From positions 515,055 to 579,054 of the forward strand of contig NZ_JAJNDB010000005.1 of NCBI RefSeq assembly GCF_021026375.1: a DNA stretch of 64,000 nucleotides, given 5' to 3'. The notes under the pieces are model-generated. The model did not search any database. It had not been told where the DNA came from and saw only the letters and a program-made list of their open reading frames with translations. The number at the start of each line of letters is the position of its first letter. Within the stretch, counting starts at the first letter, position 1. The DNA is from Actinomycetospora endophytica (lineage in GTDB: Bacteria; Actinomycetota; Actinomycetes; Mycobacteriales; Pseudonocardiaceae). Positions 1 to 8,338 of this stretch are shown piece by piece. The translations under genes were made by a program, and so were the position numbers.

Positions 1-790
1 GGTACTCGCCGAGCCGCTCGGCGGCGGCCTCGAGGTCGGCGGTGTCCGCCCCGAACGCGTGGGCGGCGAGCGCGACGAGGCCGTCGTCGGGGTGGGCGAG
101 CCGCTCGGGGTCGATGCGCCCGGCCAGGATGGCGTCCTCGACGTCGTGGACCGAGTAGGCGACGTCGTCGGCCCAGTCCATGGTCTGCGCCTCGAGGCAC
201 GGCACCTCGGCGCGCGCCGCGGGCAGCCCGGCGCGGACCCACGTGAACACCTCGAGGTCGTCGGCGTAGACCCCGAACTTGCGCGACCCCGGCCGCCGCT
301 GCCAGGGGTACTTCATGCAGGCGTCGAGGGTCGCGCGGGTGAGGTTGAGGCCGCGGCAGCGCTCGTCGTCGAGGGTCTTGGGCTCGAGGCGGGCGAGCAG
401 CCGCAGCGTCTGCGCGTTCCCCTCGAACCCGCCGGCGTCGGCCATGATCGCGTTCAGCGCGTACTCGCCGTTGTGCCCGAACGGCGGGTGCCCGATGTCG
501 TGGGCGAGCCCGGCGGTGTCGACGACGTCGGGGTCGAGGCCCAGTTCCTCGGCCATCCCCCGCCCGATCTGCGCGACCTCGAGCGAGTGCGTCAGCCGGG
601 TCCGCGGCACGCCGGTGACCTCGGCGGCCTCGCCCGGCCCGACGACCTGGGTCTTGCCCGCGAGCCGGCGCAGCGCGGCGCTGTGCAGCACGCGGCCGCG
701 GTCCCGGGCGAACGGCGTGCGACGGTCCCGGCCGCGTTTGGGCTCCTCGGGGAAGAACCGCTCGCGCGGGTCCCGCCGGGTGGGAGTCAC
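1..790 (-). CDS. dgt: Deoxyguanosinetriphosphate triphosphohydrolase-like protein (3' end off window)
   Basis: HD-domain phosphohydrolase of the dGTPase family, which converts dNTPs to deoxynucleoside plus triphosphate. The reverse-strand translation shows [13 protein letters not shown] followed by [17 protein letters not shown], supplying the metal-binding His and HD residues, after the N-terminal block [20 protein letters not shown]. The GTG start at 788-790 overlaps the TGA of the upstream ydcF-like gene (GTGA), so translation is probably coupled. The C-terminus lies beyond base 1. In actinobacteria dgt usually precedes dnaG, which would be expected just outside the window. Family assignment is firm; actual nucleotide preference is not visible. 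Confidence 0.93.
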   Translation of the reverse strand, partial: MTPTRRDPRERFFPEEPKRGRDRRTPFARDRGRVLHSAALRRLAGKTQVVGPGEAAEVTGVPRTRLTHSLEVAQIGRGMAEELGLDPDVVDTAGLAHDIGHPPFGHNGEYALNAIMADAGGFEGNAQTLRLLARLEPKTLDDERCRGLNLTRATLDACMKYPWQRRPGSRKFGVYADDLEVFTWVRAGLPAARAEVPCLEAQTMDWADDVAYSVHDVEDAILAGRIDPERLAHPDDGLVALAAHAFGADTADLEAAAERLGEY

Positions 791-1458
791 TGCAGGCTCG
801 GGTCGGAGAAGTCCGACGAGGCGTGCGCGAGGTGGTAGTAGATCAGGCCCGCGGTCTCGCGGACGATGTAGAAGAACTGGGTCTGCCGGGTCTGCACGAC
901 GGGGCCGCTCTTCGTCGGCGACGTCGTCGCGTCGAGGCCCACGTCGCGGGCCATGGTGCGCGAGCGCAGTGAGTGCCACGGGTCGCTGACGATCACCGCG
1001 GAGCTCCAGCCCCGCTGCTTCGCGACCGACCCGACCGCCTCGAAGCTCCCCAGCGTGTCCTTGCCCTCGTCGACGGGCAGGACGTCGCGGTTCGGGACGC
1101 CGTGCTCGGTCAGCCACCGGTCGCCGGCCTCCGCCTCGGAGAACTGGTCCCCCTTCGCGGCGCCGCCGACGGTGACGACGGTCGGGGCGACGCCCTGCTG
1201 GTAGAGCGTGAGCGCGTGCTCCAGGCGCGCCTGGAGCACCGGGGACGGACGGCCGTCGTACTGGGCGGCGCCGAGCACGAGGATCACGTCGGTGGGCGAG
1301 CGCTCGTCGACACGTCCGAGCTGCCAGACGCGGAACGCCGTGCCGCCCACCAGCAGCAGGCCGATGACGAGGGCTCCGACGACGACGCGGGGCGCCCACG
1401 TCAGGGCCGCGCGGGGGCGGCTGTGGGTCCGGGTCGGCGCCTCAGCGGACCGGGTCAT
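787..1458 (-). CDS. YdcF family (DUF218) membrane-anchored protein
   Basis: Protein of 223 residues with one N-terminal transmembrane segment (about residues 18-42, [18 protein letters not shown]) followed by a DUF218/YdcF fold. Visible family features are [20 protein letters not shown], the GG(A)xKGDxxSEAE segment and [10 protein letters not shown] near the C-terminus. Relatives include SanA/YdcF proteins linked to envelope integrity, but the biochemical role is unknown. The ATG start at 1456-1458 overlaps the xdhC stop, and the stop overlaps the dgt start, so the three genes form a tightly coupled operon. Confidence 0.88.
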   Translation of the reverse strand: MTRSAEAPTRTHSRPRAALTWAPRVVVGALVIGLLLVGGTAFRVWQLGRVDERSPTDVILVLGAAQYDGRPSPVLQARLEHALTLYQQGVAPTVVTVGGAAKGDQFSEAEAGDRWLTEHGVPNRDVLPVDEGKDTLGSFEAVGSVAKQRGWSSAVIVSDPWHSLRSRTMARDVGLDATTSPTKSGPVVQTRQTQFFYIVRETAGLIYYHLAHASSDFSDPSLQ

Positions 1459-2468
1459 ACGCCGATCTGCCCCCGCCCGGAGGACAGCGCGGCCGGGGCG
1501 CGGCCACTGCGCGCGGCGACGACCTCCGCGACGATCGACACTGCGGTCTCCGCGGGTGTCCGGGCCCCGAGGTCGAGCCCGACCGGCCCGTGGATGCGGG
1601 CGAGGTCCGCCTCGGCGATCCCGGCCGCGAGGAGCCGCTCCCGACGGGCGGCCTGGGTCCGGCGCGAGCCGAGCGCCCCGAGGAACCCGCGCCCGTGGCG
1701 CAGGCCGGCGACCAGGGCGGCGTCGAAGGCGGGATCGTGGTCGAGCAGCACCAGCACGTCGGCGTCGGTGAACGCGGCGACGGCGGCGGCGGTCTCCTCG
1801 ACGCCCGCGACCTGCCGGTAGCCCCACCCGAGCACGACCGCCTGCGCCTCGAGGGCCCCGGCGATCGCCCCCGCGCCCGCCACGAGCAGCGCGGGGACCG
1901 GCACCCAGAGGTCGACCAGGACGTCGGTGCCCGCGAGCTCCGTACGGTCGGTGGTGGTCGCCCCGCGGCGCAGCAGGCCGCGGACGTGCTCCAGCGCGGC
2001 GTCGTCGAGCGCCGGGGAGCCGAGCGAGCCGTGCACCTCGTCGAGGGTCAGCCCGGTGACCGCGAGCGCGTGGGTGCCGTCGACGGGCGAGACGAGGGCC
2101 GCGGGCGTCCCGGCGGCGAAGGCGGCGCCCAGGGCGCGCGCCGGGTCGGCCGCGAGGGGGTGCGCGAGCAGGGTGGCGCCGCCGGCGCAGGCCAGCCCGG
2201 CCGCGACGGCGTCGTCCTCGGCCACGTGGGCCTCGCCGAGGGTGGGCGCGGTGAGCGCGGCCAGGGCGAGCTCGGCCGCGCGGTCGTCCAGCGCGCCCCG
2301 CAGCAGGTCTCCGCCGCGACTCTCCCCGCGGGCCGCGAACAGCTGGCCGGGCTCGACGGTGCCGAACCCGTGCCGCTCCAGCACGCGCACGACGCCGACG
2401 GACTCGTCGGACCCCGCGCTCCCGGCGAGCACCTCGCTCAACGGAGTCCTGCTGGTCGGCCGATTCAC
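1455..2468 (-). CDS. XdhC family protein
   Basis: Protein of 337 residues with the XdhC arrangement: an N-terminal XdhC/CoxI domain, then a Rossmann domain (LLVAGAGAIAGALEAQAVVLG, HDPAFDAALVAGLRHGRGFLGALGSRRTQAARRERL). XdhC proteins help insert or mature the molybdenum cofactor of xanthine/CO dehydrogenase-type enzymes. The only such enzyme subunit in the window lies 42 kb away (44873-47251), so a direct partnership cannot be claimed. The GTG start at 2466-2468 is the best fit to family length; longer versions would run into unrelated sequence. It is first in the operon with the ydcF-like gene and dgt. Confidence 0.85.
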   Translation of the reverse strand: MNRPTSRTPLSEVLAGSAGSDESVGVVRVLERHGFGTVEPGQLFAARGESRGGDLLRGALDDRAAELALAALTAPTLGEAHVAEDDAVAAGLACAGGATLLAHPLAADPARALGAAFAAGTPAALVSPVDGTHALAVTGLTLDEVHGSLGSPALDDAALEHVRGLLRRGATTTDRTELAGTDVLVDLWVPVPALLVAGAGAIAGALEAQAVVLGWGYRQVAGVEETAAAVAAFTDADVLVLLDHDPAFDAALVAGLRHGRGFLGALGSRRTQAARRERLLAAGIAEADLARIHGPVGLDLGARTPAETAVSIVAEVVAARSGRAPAALSSGRGQIGV

Positions 2469-2608
2469 ACCACCAGGGTAGGGGAGCCCCCCGACACCCC
2501 ATGCCCGCCGGGCGGGAGGTGGCCGGGCTCGGCTCACGGGCCGTCTCCGCGATTCGCAGCGCCTGGAGACGCCGCCCCTCGCCGCGTGTTCGCCCACGAC
2601 GAAGATCA

Positions 2609-2659
2609 GGGAGTCGCTGCGGGGCCGAACGGAGATCCGCTCGCCCCGCATCGACTCCC
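2609..2659. repeat. Large imperfect palindrome upstream of oleA
   Basis: The left arm is GGGAGTCG-CT-GCGGGGC (2609-2625) and the right arm GCCCCGC-AT-CGACTCCC (2643-2659). They pair over 17 positions with one mismatch around a 17-base loop that itself contains GGAGATCC. No T-tract follows. It could be a dispersed repeat element or a regulatory hairpin between the two divergent operons. Confidence 0.6.
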
Positions 2660-2783
2660 TCGCGGACCGCCCGACGAATACCGGGAATGTCGCACCGGAC
2701 GCGTCGCTGTACCGAACAGTAGTGCCGTACGGTGCGCGCGCCCGAATCGGACCCGCCCGGAGCAGAGCTGTACGACCATCCGG

Positions 2784-2799
2784 CGGAGACAGATCTCCG
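2784..2799. promoter_or_regulatory. Inverted repeat CGGAGA-CAGA-TCTCCG upstream of oleA
   Basis: A perfect 6-4-6 inverted repeat about 100 bases before the oleA start and just upstream of the -10-like TAATAAT. Size and symmetry fit a dimeric repressor site. The regulator is unknown, since no regulator gene is adjacent. Confidence 0.35.
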
Positions 2800-2896
2800 T
2801 CTTTCCTGTTACCCGAGTTCGTGTGATTCCCGGTATCAGGCTCCGACGCCTGTAATAATTGCGTGAGTTCGCGACCCACTCCTGGCGGACCGCGAA

Positions 2897-3946
2897 ATGC
2901 TCCCGCATTCTCGGGCGATGAGAGCGGTTCAGCGGTACGACGACGTGGTGATCACCGGCCTGGCGCACGTCGACGCGCCGCACACCGTCACCTCGACCGA
3001 GCTCGAGGCTCGGCTGGCGAAGACCCTGGCACGGCTGCGCATCAGCTCCGGCCTGCTCGAGAAGCTGTCGGGCATCGCGGAACGGCGGATCTGGGACGAG
3101 GGGACGATGCCCAGCGAGGTCGCCGCCCGGGCCGGCGAGGAAGCTCTCGCGCGCAGCGGCGTCCCGCGTGACGAGATCGGCGCACTGATCAACACCTCGG
3201 TGAGCCGCGACCACCTGGAACCGTCGACGGCGAGCATCGTCCACGGCCGGATGGAACTGTCGCCGGAGGCCGCGAACTTCGATCTGGGAAATGCGTGCCT
3301 GGGATTCATCAACGGGATGAACGTCGTCTCGACGATGATCTCGTCGGGCGAGATCGACCACGGGCTGGTGGTCGCGGGCGAGACCAGTCGATTCGCCATG
3401 GAATCGACGATCGAGCGGCTCGCCGGTGACGACGCGACCCGCACGATGTTCCACGAGCAGTTCGCCACCCTGACCGTCGGCTCCGGCGCCGTGGCGATGG
3501 TGCTCTCACGGGCCGACGGCCCTGGCGGGCACCGGTACCTGGGCGGGCTGGGCCGGGCGAGCACCGTCGGGAACTCGCAGCTCTGCGTCGGGCAGGCCGA
3601 CCAGATGCGCACCGACACCCGCGGCCTGCTCATGGCCGGGATGGAGCTCGGCGGCCGCGCCTGGAAGGACGCCGTCGCCGCCTTCGACTGGGAGCCGGAC
3701 AGCTACGACGTCTACTGCCTGCACCAGGTCAGCAAGGTGCACACCCGCGCGGTGTCCGACCAGATGGGCCTGGAGCTCGACCGCTTCCCCTCGCAGTTCC
3801 CGCGCTTCGGCAACATCGGCCCGGCCGGGGTCCCGACGGTGCTGTCGAAGGCGGTCGAGGACGGCACCGTCACCGACGGGTCCCGCGTGATGCTCATGGG
3901 CGTCGGCAGCGGGATCAACGCCGCCGCCGCGGAGGTGATCTGGTGA
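2897..3946 (+). CDS. oleA: OleA: acyl-CoA head-to-head condensing thiolase-fold enzyme
   Basis: Thiolase-superfamily protein (349 residues) related to FabH. In olefin biosynthesis OleA condenses two long-chain acyl-CoAs into a beta-keto acid. The active-site Cys is C134 in DLGNACLGFINGM; the His and Asn of the triad fit H276 (CLHQVSK) and N306 (FGNIGPAG). A near N-terminal RYDDVVITGLAHVDAPH block is characteristic of OleA rather than FabH. Assignment rests mainly on the coupled downstream oleB, oleC and oleD. ATG 2897 is used; ATG 2918 (MRAVQRYDD) is an equally plausible start, and neither has a strong ribosome-binding site. Confidence 0.9.
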   Translation: MLPHSRAMRAVQRYDDVVITGLAHVDAPHTVTSTELEARLAKTLARLRISSGLLEKLSGIAERRIWDEGTMPSEVAARAGEEALARSGVPRDEIGALINTSVSRDHLEPSTASIVHGRMELSPEAANFDLGNACLGFINGMNVVSTMISSGEIDHGLVVAGETSRFAMESTIERLAGDDATRTMFHEQFATLTVGSGAVAMVLSRADGPGGHRYLGGLGRASTVGNSQLCVGQADQMRTDTRGLLMAGMELGGRAWKDAVAAFDWEPDSYDVYCLHQVSKVHTRAVSDQMGLELDRFPSQFPRFGNIGPAGVPTVLSKAVEDGTVTDGSRVMLMGVGSGINAAAAEVIW

Positions 3947-4830
3947 CCGTCTCTGCGCTGCCCGGGTTCGCCTTCGACGAGAAGGCCGTCGAGATCGGCG
4001 GGCACACGATGGCCTACGTCGACGTCGGGACCGGCCCGCCCGTGCTGCACGTCCACGGCAACCCGACCTGGTCGTTCTACTTCCGCTCGCTGCTCGCGAC
4101 CCTTCCCGACGACGGGTTCCGCGCCGTCGCGCCCGACCACATCGGGATGGGCCGCTCCGACAAGCCCGCGCTCGCCGACTACCCGCACACCCTGGGCCGC
4201 CGCGTCGCCGACCTCACGGACTTCGTGGACAAGCTCGGCCTCGACGACCCGATCAGCCTCGTGGTGCACGACTGGGGCGGCCCGATCGGGCTCTCGTGGG
4301 CGGTGGAGCACCTCGACCGGGTGGACAAGGTCGTCGTGCTCAACACCGGCGCCTTCCCGCTCCCGGCCGACAAGCGGATCCCCTGGACGCTCCAGGCCGC
4401 GCGGCTGCCCGTCGTCGGGGACGTCGCGGTGCGCCGGTTCAACGCGTTCTCGCTCGGCGCGCTCTCCCTGGGCAGCGGGCGGTGGGTGCTCGACGCCGAG
4501 GCCCGCCGCGGCCTGCTCGCGCCCTATGACAGCCCGGCCCACCGGGTCGCCGTGCACGCCTTCGTCCAGGACATCCCCACCGGCCCGGCCGACCCGGCGC
4601 ATCCGGTGCTCACCCGCCTCGCCGAGCGGTTGCCGCTCCTCGACGCGAAGCCGGTCCAGATCCACTGGGGCATGAAGGACCCGGTGTTCGACGCCGGGAT
4701 CCTCGACCACCTCGTCACGTACCTGCCCGACGCCGAGGTGCACCGCTACCCCGACGCCGGCCACTACGTGCTCGAGGACGCCGCCGACCGGATCGTCCCC
4801 GCGGTCCGCACCTTCCTGGCCGGCCGATGA
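3943..4830 (+). CDS. oleB: OleB: beta-lactone decarboxylase (alpha/beta hydrolase)
   Basis: Alpha/beta-hydrolase of the haloalkane dehalogenase type, 295 residues. OleB removes CO2 from the cis-beta-lactone to give the cis-olefin. The nucleophile is Asp, D110 in VVHDWGGPIG, as in OleB and dehalogenases rather than the Ser of esterases; the catalytic His is H274 in AGHYVLED. HGNPTWSFYFRSL forms the oxyanion region. The GTG start overlaps the oleA stop (GTGA). In some actinobacteria oleB and oleC are fused; here they are separate genes. Outside an ole cluster this would be called a dehalogenase. Confidence 0.9.
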   Translation: MTVSALPGFAFDEKAVEIGGHTMAYVDVGTGPPVLHVHGNPTWSFYFRSLLATLPDDGFRAVAPDHIGMGRSDKPALADYPHTLGRRVADLTDFVDKLGLDDPISLVVHDWGGPIGLSWAVEHLDRVDKVVVLNTGAFPLPADKRIPWTLQAARLPVVGDVAVRRFNAFSLGALSLGSGRWVLDAEARRGLLAPYDSPAHRVAVHAFVQDIPTGPADPAHPVLTRLAERLPLLDAKPVQIHWGMKDPVFDAGILDHLVTYLPDAEVHRYPDAGHYVLEDAADRIVPAVRTFLAGR

Positions 4831-6449
4831 CCGCGACGACCCCGGACACGAGCCTCGACGGCATGCTCGCCGAGCACGCCGCGGCCCGCCCCGCCGACGC
4901 CGCGGTCATGCTCCCGTCGGTGCCCGGCGCCGGCATGCGCACCGTCACGTTCGGGGTGCTGCAGCGGCGCGTGGAGGACGTCGCGGCGGGCCTGCTCGCC
5001 GCGGGCGTCGGGCCGGGCACCCGCACCGCGCTGCTCGTGCCCCCGATCGCCGACTTCTTCGTGCTGGCCTACGCCCTGCTGCGGATCCGCGCGGTCCCCG
5101 TCGTCGTCGACCCCGGCATCGGGCTGGACCGGGTGCGCTCGTGCCTCGGCGAGGCCGCACCGGAGGCCTTCGTCGGGATCGCGAAGGCCCACCTCGCCCG
5201 TCGGGTGCTGCGCTGGTGCCCGGACGCGCGGATCGCGATCACCGCCGGCGCCGTACCGGTCCCCGGGACGACGTCGGTGCGCCGCCTCGAGCGCGACGGG
5301 GCCCGACGCGCGCCGCAGGACCCGCTCCCCCGTCCCGAGGGCAGCCCCGCCGCGATCCTCTTCACCAGCGGCAGCACCGGCCCGCCCAAGGGGGTCGAGC
5401 ACCACGAGAGCGGGCTGCTCGCCCAGGCCGACCTCATCCGGGACCTCTACCGACTCGGCCCCGGCGACGTCAGCCTCGCCACGTTCCCGCCGTTCGCGCT
5501 GTTCGGCCCGGCCTTGGGGATGACGACGGTGGTGCCGCGGATGGACCCGACCCGCCCGGCGAAGGCCAGACCTGCCCGGCTCGTGCACGCGGCGCAGCGG
5601 ACCGGCGCGACGGTCATGTTCGGCTCCCCCGCGCTGCTCGACCGGCTGGGCCGCGGCGCCCCGGCCGGGACCCGGATCCCGTGGCTGCGCCAGGTCATCT
5701 CGGCCGGCGCCCCGGTGCCGCGGGAGACCCAGCGACGGGTGCTCGCGCTGCTCGGTCCCGGCGCGCAGGTCCACACCCCGTACGGCGCCACCGAGGCCCT
5801 CCCGGTGGCATCCATCGGCAGCGACGAGCTGCTCGCCCTGCCCGACGACGGGATCTGCGTGGGACGCCCGGTGCCCGGCGTCGACGTCGCGCTCATGCGG
5901 GTGTGCGACGGACCGGTGGACGCCTTGACGTCGGACCGGCTCGTCGCGCCCGGTGAGGTCGGCGAGGTGGTGGTCCGCGGCCCCGTCGTCAGCCCCGCCT
6001 ACGCCGACCGCCCGGACGCGACCGCCGCCGCGAAGCTGCGCTGGGACGGCCGGCTCGCCCACCGCACGGGCGACCTCGCGAGCCTCGACGACGACGGCCG
6101 GCTGTGGTTCGCCGGGCGGGTCGCGCACGTGGTGCACACGGCGGGCGGCCCGCTGCACAGCGTCCCGTGCGAGGAGGTGCTCAACCACCACCCGGCGGTG
6201 CGCCGGTGCGCGCTCGTCGGGGTCGGGCCGGAGCACGACCGGACGCCGGTCGCCGTCGTCGAGATGCTCGCCGGGAACCGGCTGACCGGGGAGGTGGCCG
6301 ACGAGCTACGCGCGCTGGCCGCCGCGGACACCCGCACGAAGACGATCACGACGCTGCTCGAGCACCCCGCGCTGCCGGTCGACCCGCGGCACAACTCGAA
6401 GATCGACCGCGAGGCCCTGGGCCGCTGGGCGACGCGGGAGCTGGCGTGA
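4827..6449 (+). CDS. oleC: OleC: beta-lactone synthetase (AMP-dependent ligase family)
   Basis: ANL-superfamily adenylating enzyme of 540 residues. OleC activates the beta-hydroxy acid made by OleD with ATP and closes it to a beta-lactone. The ATP-binding P-loop ILFTSGSTGPPKGVEH is at residues 178-193; YGATEALPVASI and the hinge region HRTGDLASLDDDGRLWFAGR are present. The C-terminal HNSKIDREALGRW carries the conserved Lys. The ATG start overlaps the oleB stop (ATGA). The four-gene context separates it from ordinary fatty-acyl-CoA ligases. Confidence 0.9.
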   Translation: MTATTPDTSLDGMLAEHAAARPADAAVMLPSVPGAGMRTVTFGVLQRRVEDVAAGLLAAGVGPGTRTALLVPPIADFFVLAYALLRIRAVPVVVDPGIGLDRVRSCLGEAAPEAFVGIAKAHLARRVLRWCPDARIAITAGAVPVPGTTSVRRLERDGARRAPQDPLPRPEGSPAAILFTSGSTGPPKGVEHHESGLLAQADLIRDLYRLGPGDVSLATFPPFALFGPALGMTTVVPRMDPTRPAKARPARLVHAAQRTGATVMFGSPALLDRLGRGAPAGTRIPWLRQVISAGAPVPRETQRRVLALLGPGAQVHTPYGATEALPVASIGSDELLALPDDGICVGRPVPGVDVALMRVCDGPVDALTSDRLVAPGEVGEVVVRGPVVSPAYADRPDATAAAKLRWDGRLAHRTGDLASLDDDGRLWFAGRVAHVVHTAGGPLHSVPCEEVLNHHPAVRRCALVGVGPEHDRTPVAVVEMLAGNRLTGEVADELRALAAADTRTKTITTLLEHPALPVDPRHNSKIDREALGRWATRELA

Positions 6450-7456
6450 AGGCGCTGGTCACCGGGGGTGGCGGGTTCCTCGGCGGCGCGGTCGTCGACG
6501 CGCTGCTCGCCCGCGGCGACGCCGTCACCAGCCTCGCCCGCGGCGACTACCCGGCGCTGCGCGAGCGCGGGGTGGCGACGGTGCGCGGCGACCTGACCGA
6601 CCCGGCAGCGGCCCGGGAGGCCGTCACCGGCGCCGACGTCGTCCTCCACGTGGCCGCCCGGGCCGGGATCCGGGGCAGCGCGGCGCAGTTCCGGCACGCG
6701 AACGTCGAGGGCACCCGGGTGCTGCTCGACGCGTGCCGCTCCGAGGGGATCGGGCGGCTCGTGTTCACCAGCACGCCCAGCGTGGTGCACACCGGCGGCG
6801 ACATCACCGGCGGCGACGAGTCCCTCCCCTACGCGACCCACTTCGACTCGCCGTACCCGGAGACCAAGGCCGAGGCCGAGCGGCTGGTGCTCGCCGCGAA
6901 CGGCCCCGACCTGGCGACGGTCGCGCTGCGCCCGCACCTGGTGTGGGGCCCCGGCGACACCCAGCTCGTGCCGCGGATCCTCGACCGCGCCCGCTCCGGC
7001 CGGCTGCGCTTCGTCGGCGACGGGACCGCGATCATCGACACCACGTACGTCGACGACGCCGCGCGGGCCCACCTCGACGCCGCCGACCGGCTCGCCCCGG
7101 GCGCGGCGTGCGCGGGCCGGCCGTACTTCATCACCTCCGGGGACCCGCGCCCGGTGCACGAACTCGTCAACGGCATCGTCGTCGCGGGCGGCCTGGAGCC
7201 GGTCCACGGCACGGTGCCGCTGCCGGTGGCCGTCGCCGCCGGTGCAGCGGTGGAGTCGGTGTGGCGGGTGCTGGAGCGGGTCCCCCTGGTGGGGGACGTG
7301 GGCGACCCCCCGATGACCCGGTTCCTCGCCCGCCAGCTGGCCACCGCGCACTGGTTCGACATCGGCGCCGCGCGGCGCGACCTCGGCTACGTACCGCAGG
7401 TACCGCTCGACGACGGGTTCGCCCGGCTCGCCGCGTCGCTGCAGGTCAGGGACTGA
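6446..7456 (+). CDS. oleD: OleD: 2-alkyl-3-oxoalkanoate reductase (extended SDR)
   Basis: Extended short-chain dehydrogenase/epimerase, 336 residues. OleD reduces the OleA beta-keto acid to the 2-alkyl-3-hydroxy acid with NADPH. The nucleotide-binding TGGGGFLGG is at residues 6-14, the catalytic Ser in FTSTPSVV near residue 109, and YxxxK at Y137-K141 (SPYPETK). The GTG start overlaps the oleC stop. It ends the operon; a short GC hairpin (CCGAC-gccc-GTCGG, 7542-7555) lies about 90 bases downstream. OleBCD proteins form a large complex in characterised systems. Confidence 0.9.
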   Translation: MKALVTGGGGFLGGAVVDALLARGDAVTSLARGDYPALRERGVATVRGDLTDPAAAREAVTGADVVLHVAARAGIRGSAAQFRHANVEGTRVLLDACRSEGIGRLVFTSTPSVVHTGGDITGGDESLPYATHFDSPYPETKAEAERLVLAANGPDLATVALRPHLVWGPGDTQLVPRILDRARSGRLRFVGDGTAIIDTTYVDDAARAHLDAADRLAPGAACAGRPYFITSGDPRPVHELVNGIVVAGGLEPVHGTVPLPVAVAAGAAVESVWRVLERVPLVGDVGDPPMTRFLARQLATAHWFDIGAARRDLGYVPQVPLDDGFARLAASLQVRD

Positions 7457-7573
7457 CAAGCAAGGTGTCGGGGGTCACGCCAGGGGAACCGTTGAGCCCG
7501 CCGGGGCCGCCGGACGTCGTGCTCGCCCGATTGCCCACCCGCCGACGCCCGTCGGCCCCTCACACTCGGGGCC

Positions 7574-8338
7574 ATGGACGGTCGAGACGAGTCGACCCGG
7601 ACGCCGGCGCGCATGTGGTTCGCGCTCCTGCGGCGGGTCGGACGAGGGCTCACGGGACGGCGTTTCTCGGTACGGGACGCCGCGTTCACGGTCGTGTCGC
7701 TGCACGGCCGTCCACAGGGCCCACGCTGGTCGCTGGGCCGGGCCCAGGACGTGCAGGTGGTGCTCAGCGACGTCATCACCCCGGAGCTCACCGCGCGGGA
7801 GCTGCTCGTCGAGTGCGACACGCTGGCCGTCGGGTCGACGGTCACGGCCACCGGCGTGACCATCACCGCGACGGTGGCGCCGGAGTCGCTGGGCGCCCTG
7901 GGCGAGCAGGACGGGCCGACGCCCGACATCAGCGTCGTGAACGGTGAGCTGCGCTCGCCGTGGCTCCCGGGCGTGGACGTGGTGATCGAGCTCGAGGTCA
8001 CCGACGAGTGCATCCGTTTCGTCCCCGTCGCCCTGGTCACCCCGGTCGGCCGGTGGACCCAGACGTGGTGGATGCCGGCCGGGTCGGCGCCGTCGCCGGA
8101 GCTGCCGGGTGGGCTGCGCCTCGCCGAGATCGCGACCACCGACGACGCCGTCGTGCTGCAGGCCGTCATCGACGAGTGGTGCGCCCCGCTGCGTGACGGG
8201 TCACGGCTGCGCGAGGTGCTCGGCGCGCTCTCCAAGGACCGGGACGACGCACCCGTCGCGGACGTCCCCGAGCAGCGTCCCGGGGGTACCTCGACGGGTG
8301 ACGGGAGCGGCTCCCGCCGGGCTCACCGGGCCGCGTAG
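7574..8338 (+). CDS. DUF2993/LmeA-like protein (tentative)
   Basis: Protein of 254 residues without signal peptide or transmembrane segment. The pattern of a basic N-terminus, LGRAQDVQVVLSDVITPEL, repeated short strands (LLVECDTLAVGSTVTATGV) and a C-terminal LPGGLRLAEIATTDDAVVLQAVIDEW resembles cytoplasmic DUF2993 proteins. Mycobacterial LmeA is a phospholipid-binding member. This is family resemblance by eye only. The ATG at 7574 lacks a clear ribosome-binding site; internal GTG/ATG starts are possible. Its last codons overlap the patatin gene on the other strand by 16 bases, so there is no terminator space. Confidence 0.5.
   Translation: MDGRDESTRTPARMWFALLRRVGRGLTGRRFSVRDAAFTVVSLHGRPQGPRWSLGRAQDVQVVLSDVITPELTARELLVECDTLAVGSTVTATGVTITATVAPESLGALGEQDGPTPDISVVNGELRSPWLPGVDVVIELEVTDECIRFVPVALVTPVGRWTQTWWMPAGSAPSPELPGGLRLAEIATTDDAVVLQAVIDEWCAPLRDGSRLREVLGALSKDRDDAPVADVPEQRPGGTSTGDGSGSRRAHRAA

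Larger units (their letters stand above)
2469..2896. promoter_or_regulatory. 428-base divergent intergenic region between xdhC and oleA
   Basis: No credible gene is seen. The region must hold promoters for the minus-strand xdhC operon and the plus-strand ole operon. A -10-like TAATAAT lies at 2853-2859, without a convincing -35. Two strong inverted repeats are present: a 17-base-arm hairpin at 2609-2659 and CGGAGA-CAGA-TCTCCG at 2784-2799, both listed separately. Confidence 0.5.

Noticed and set aside
59..838. Long plus-strand open frame over the dgt region
   Set aside because: It is the antisense shadow of a GC-rich gene: the minus strand gives a clear HD-domain dGTPase, the plus strand only Arg/Gly/Val-rich sequence with no family features. 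The same holds for most other long overlapping frames.
3943..4830. Haloalkane dehalogenase
   Set aside because: Asp nucleophile and fold fit, but the position between oleA and oleC with overlapping frames makes OleB far more likely.
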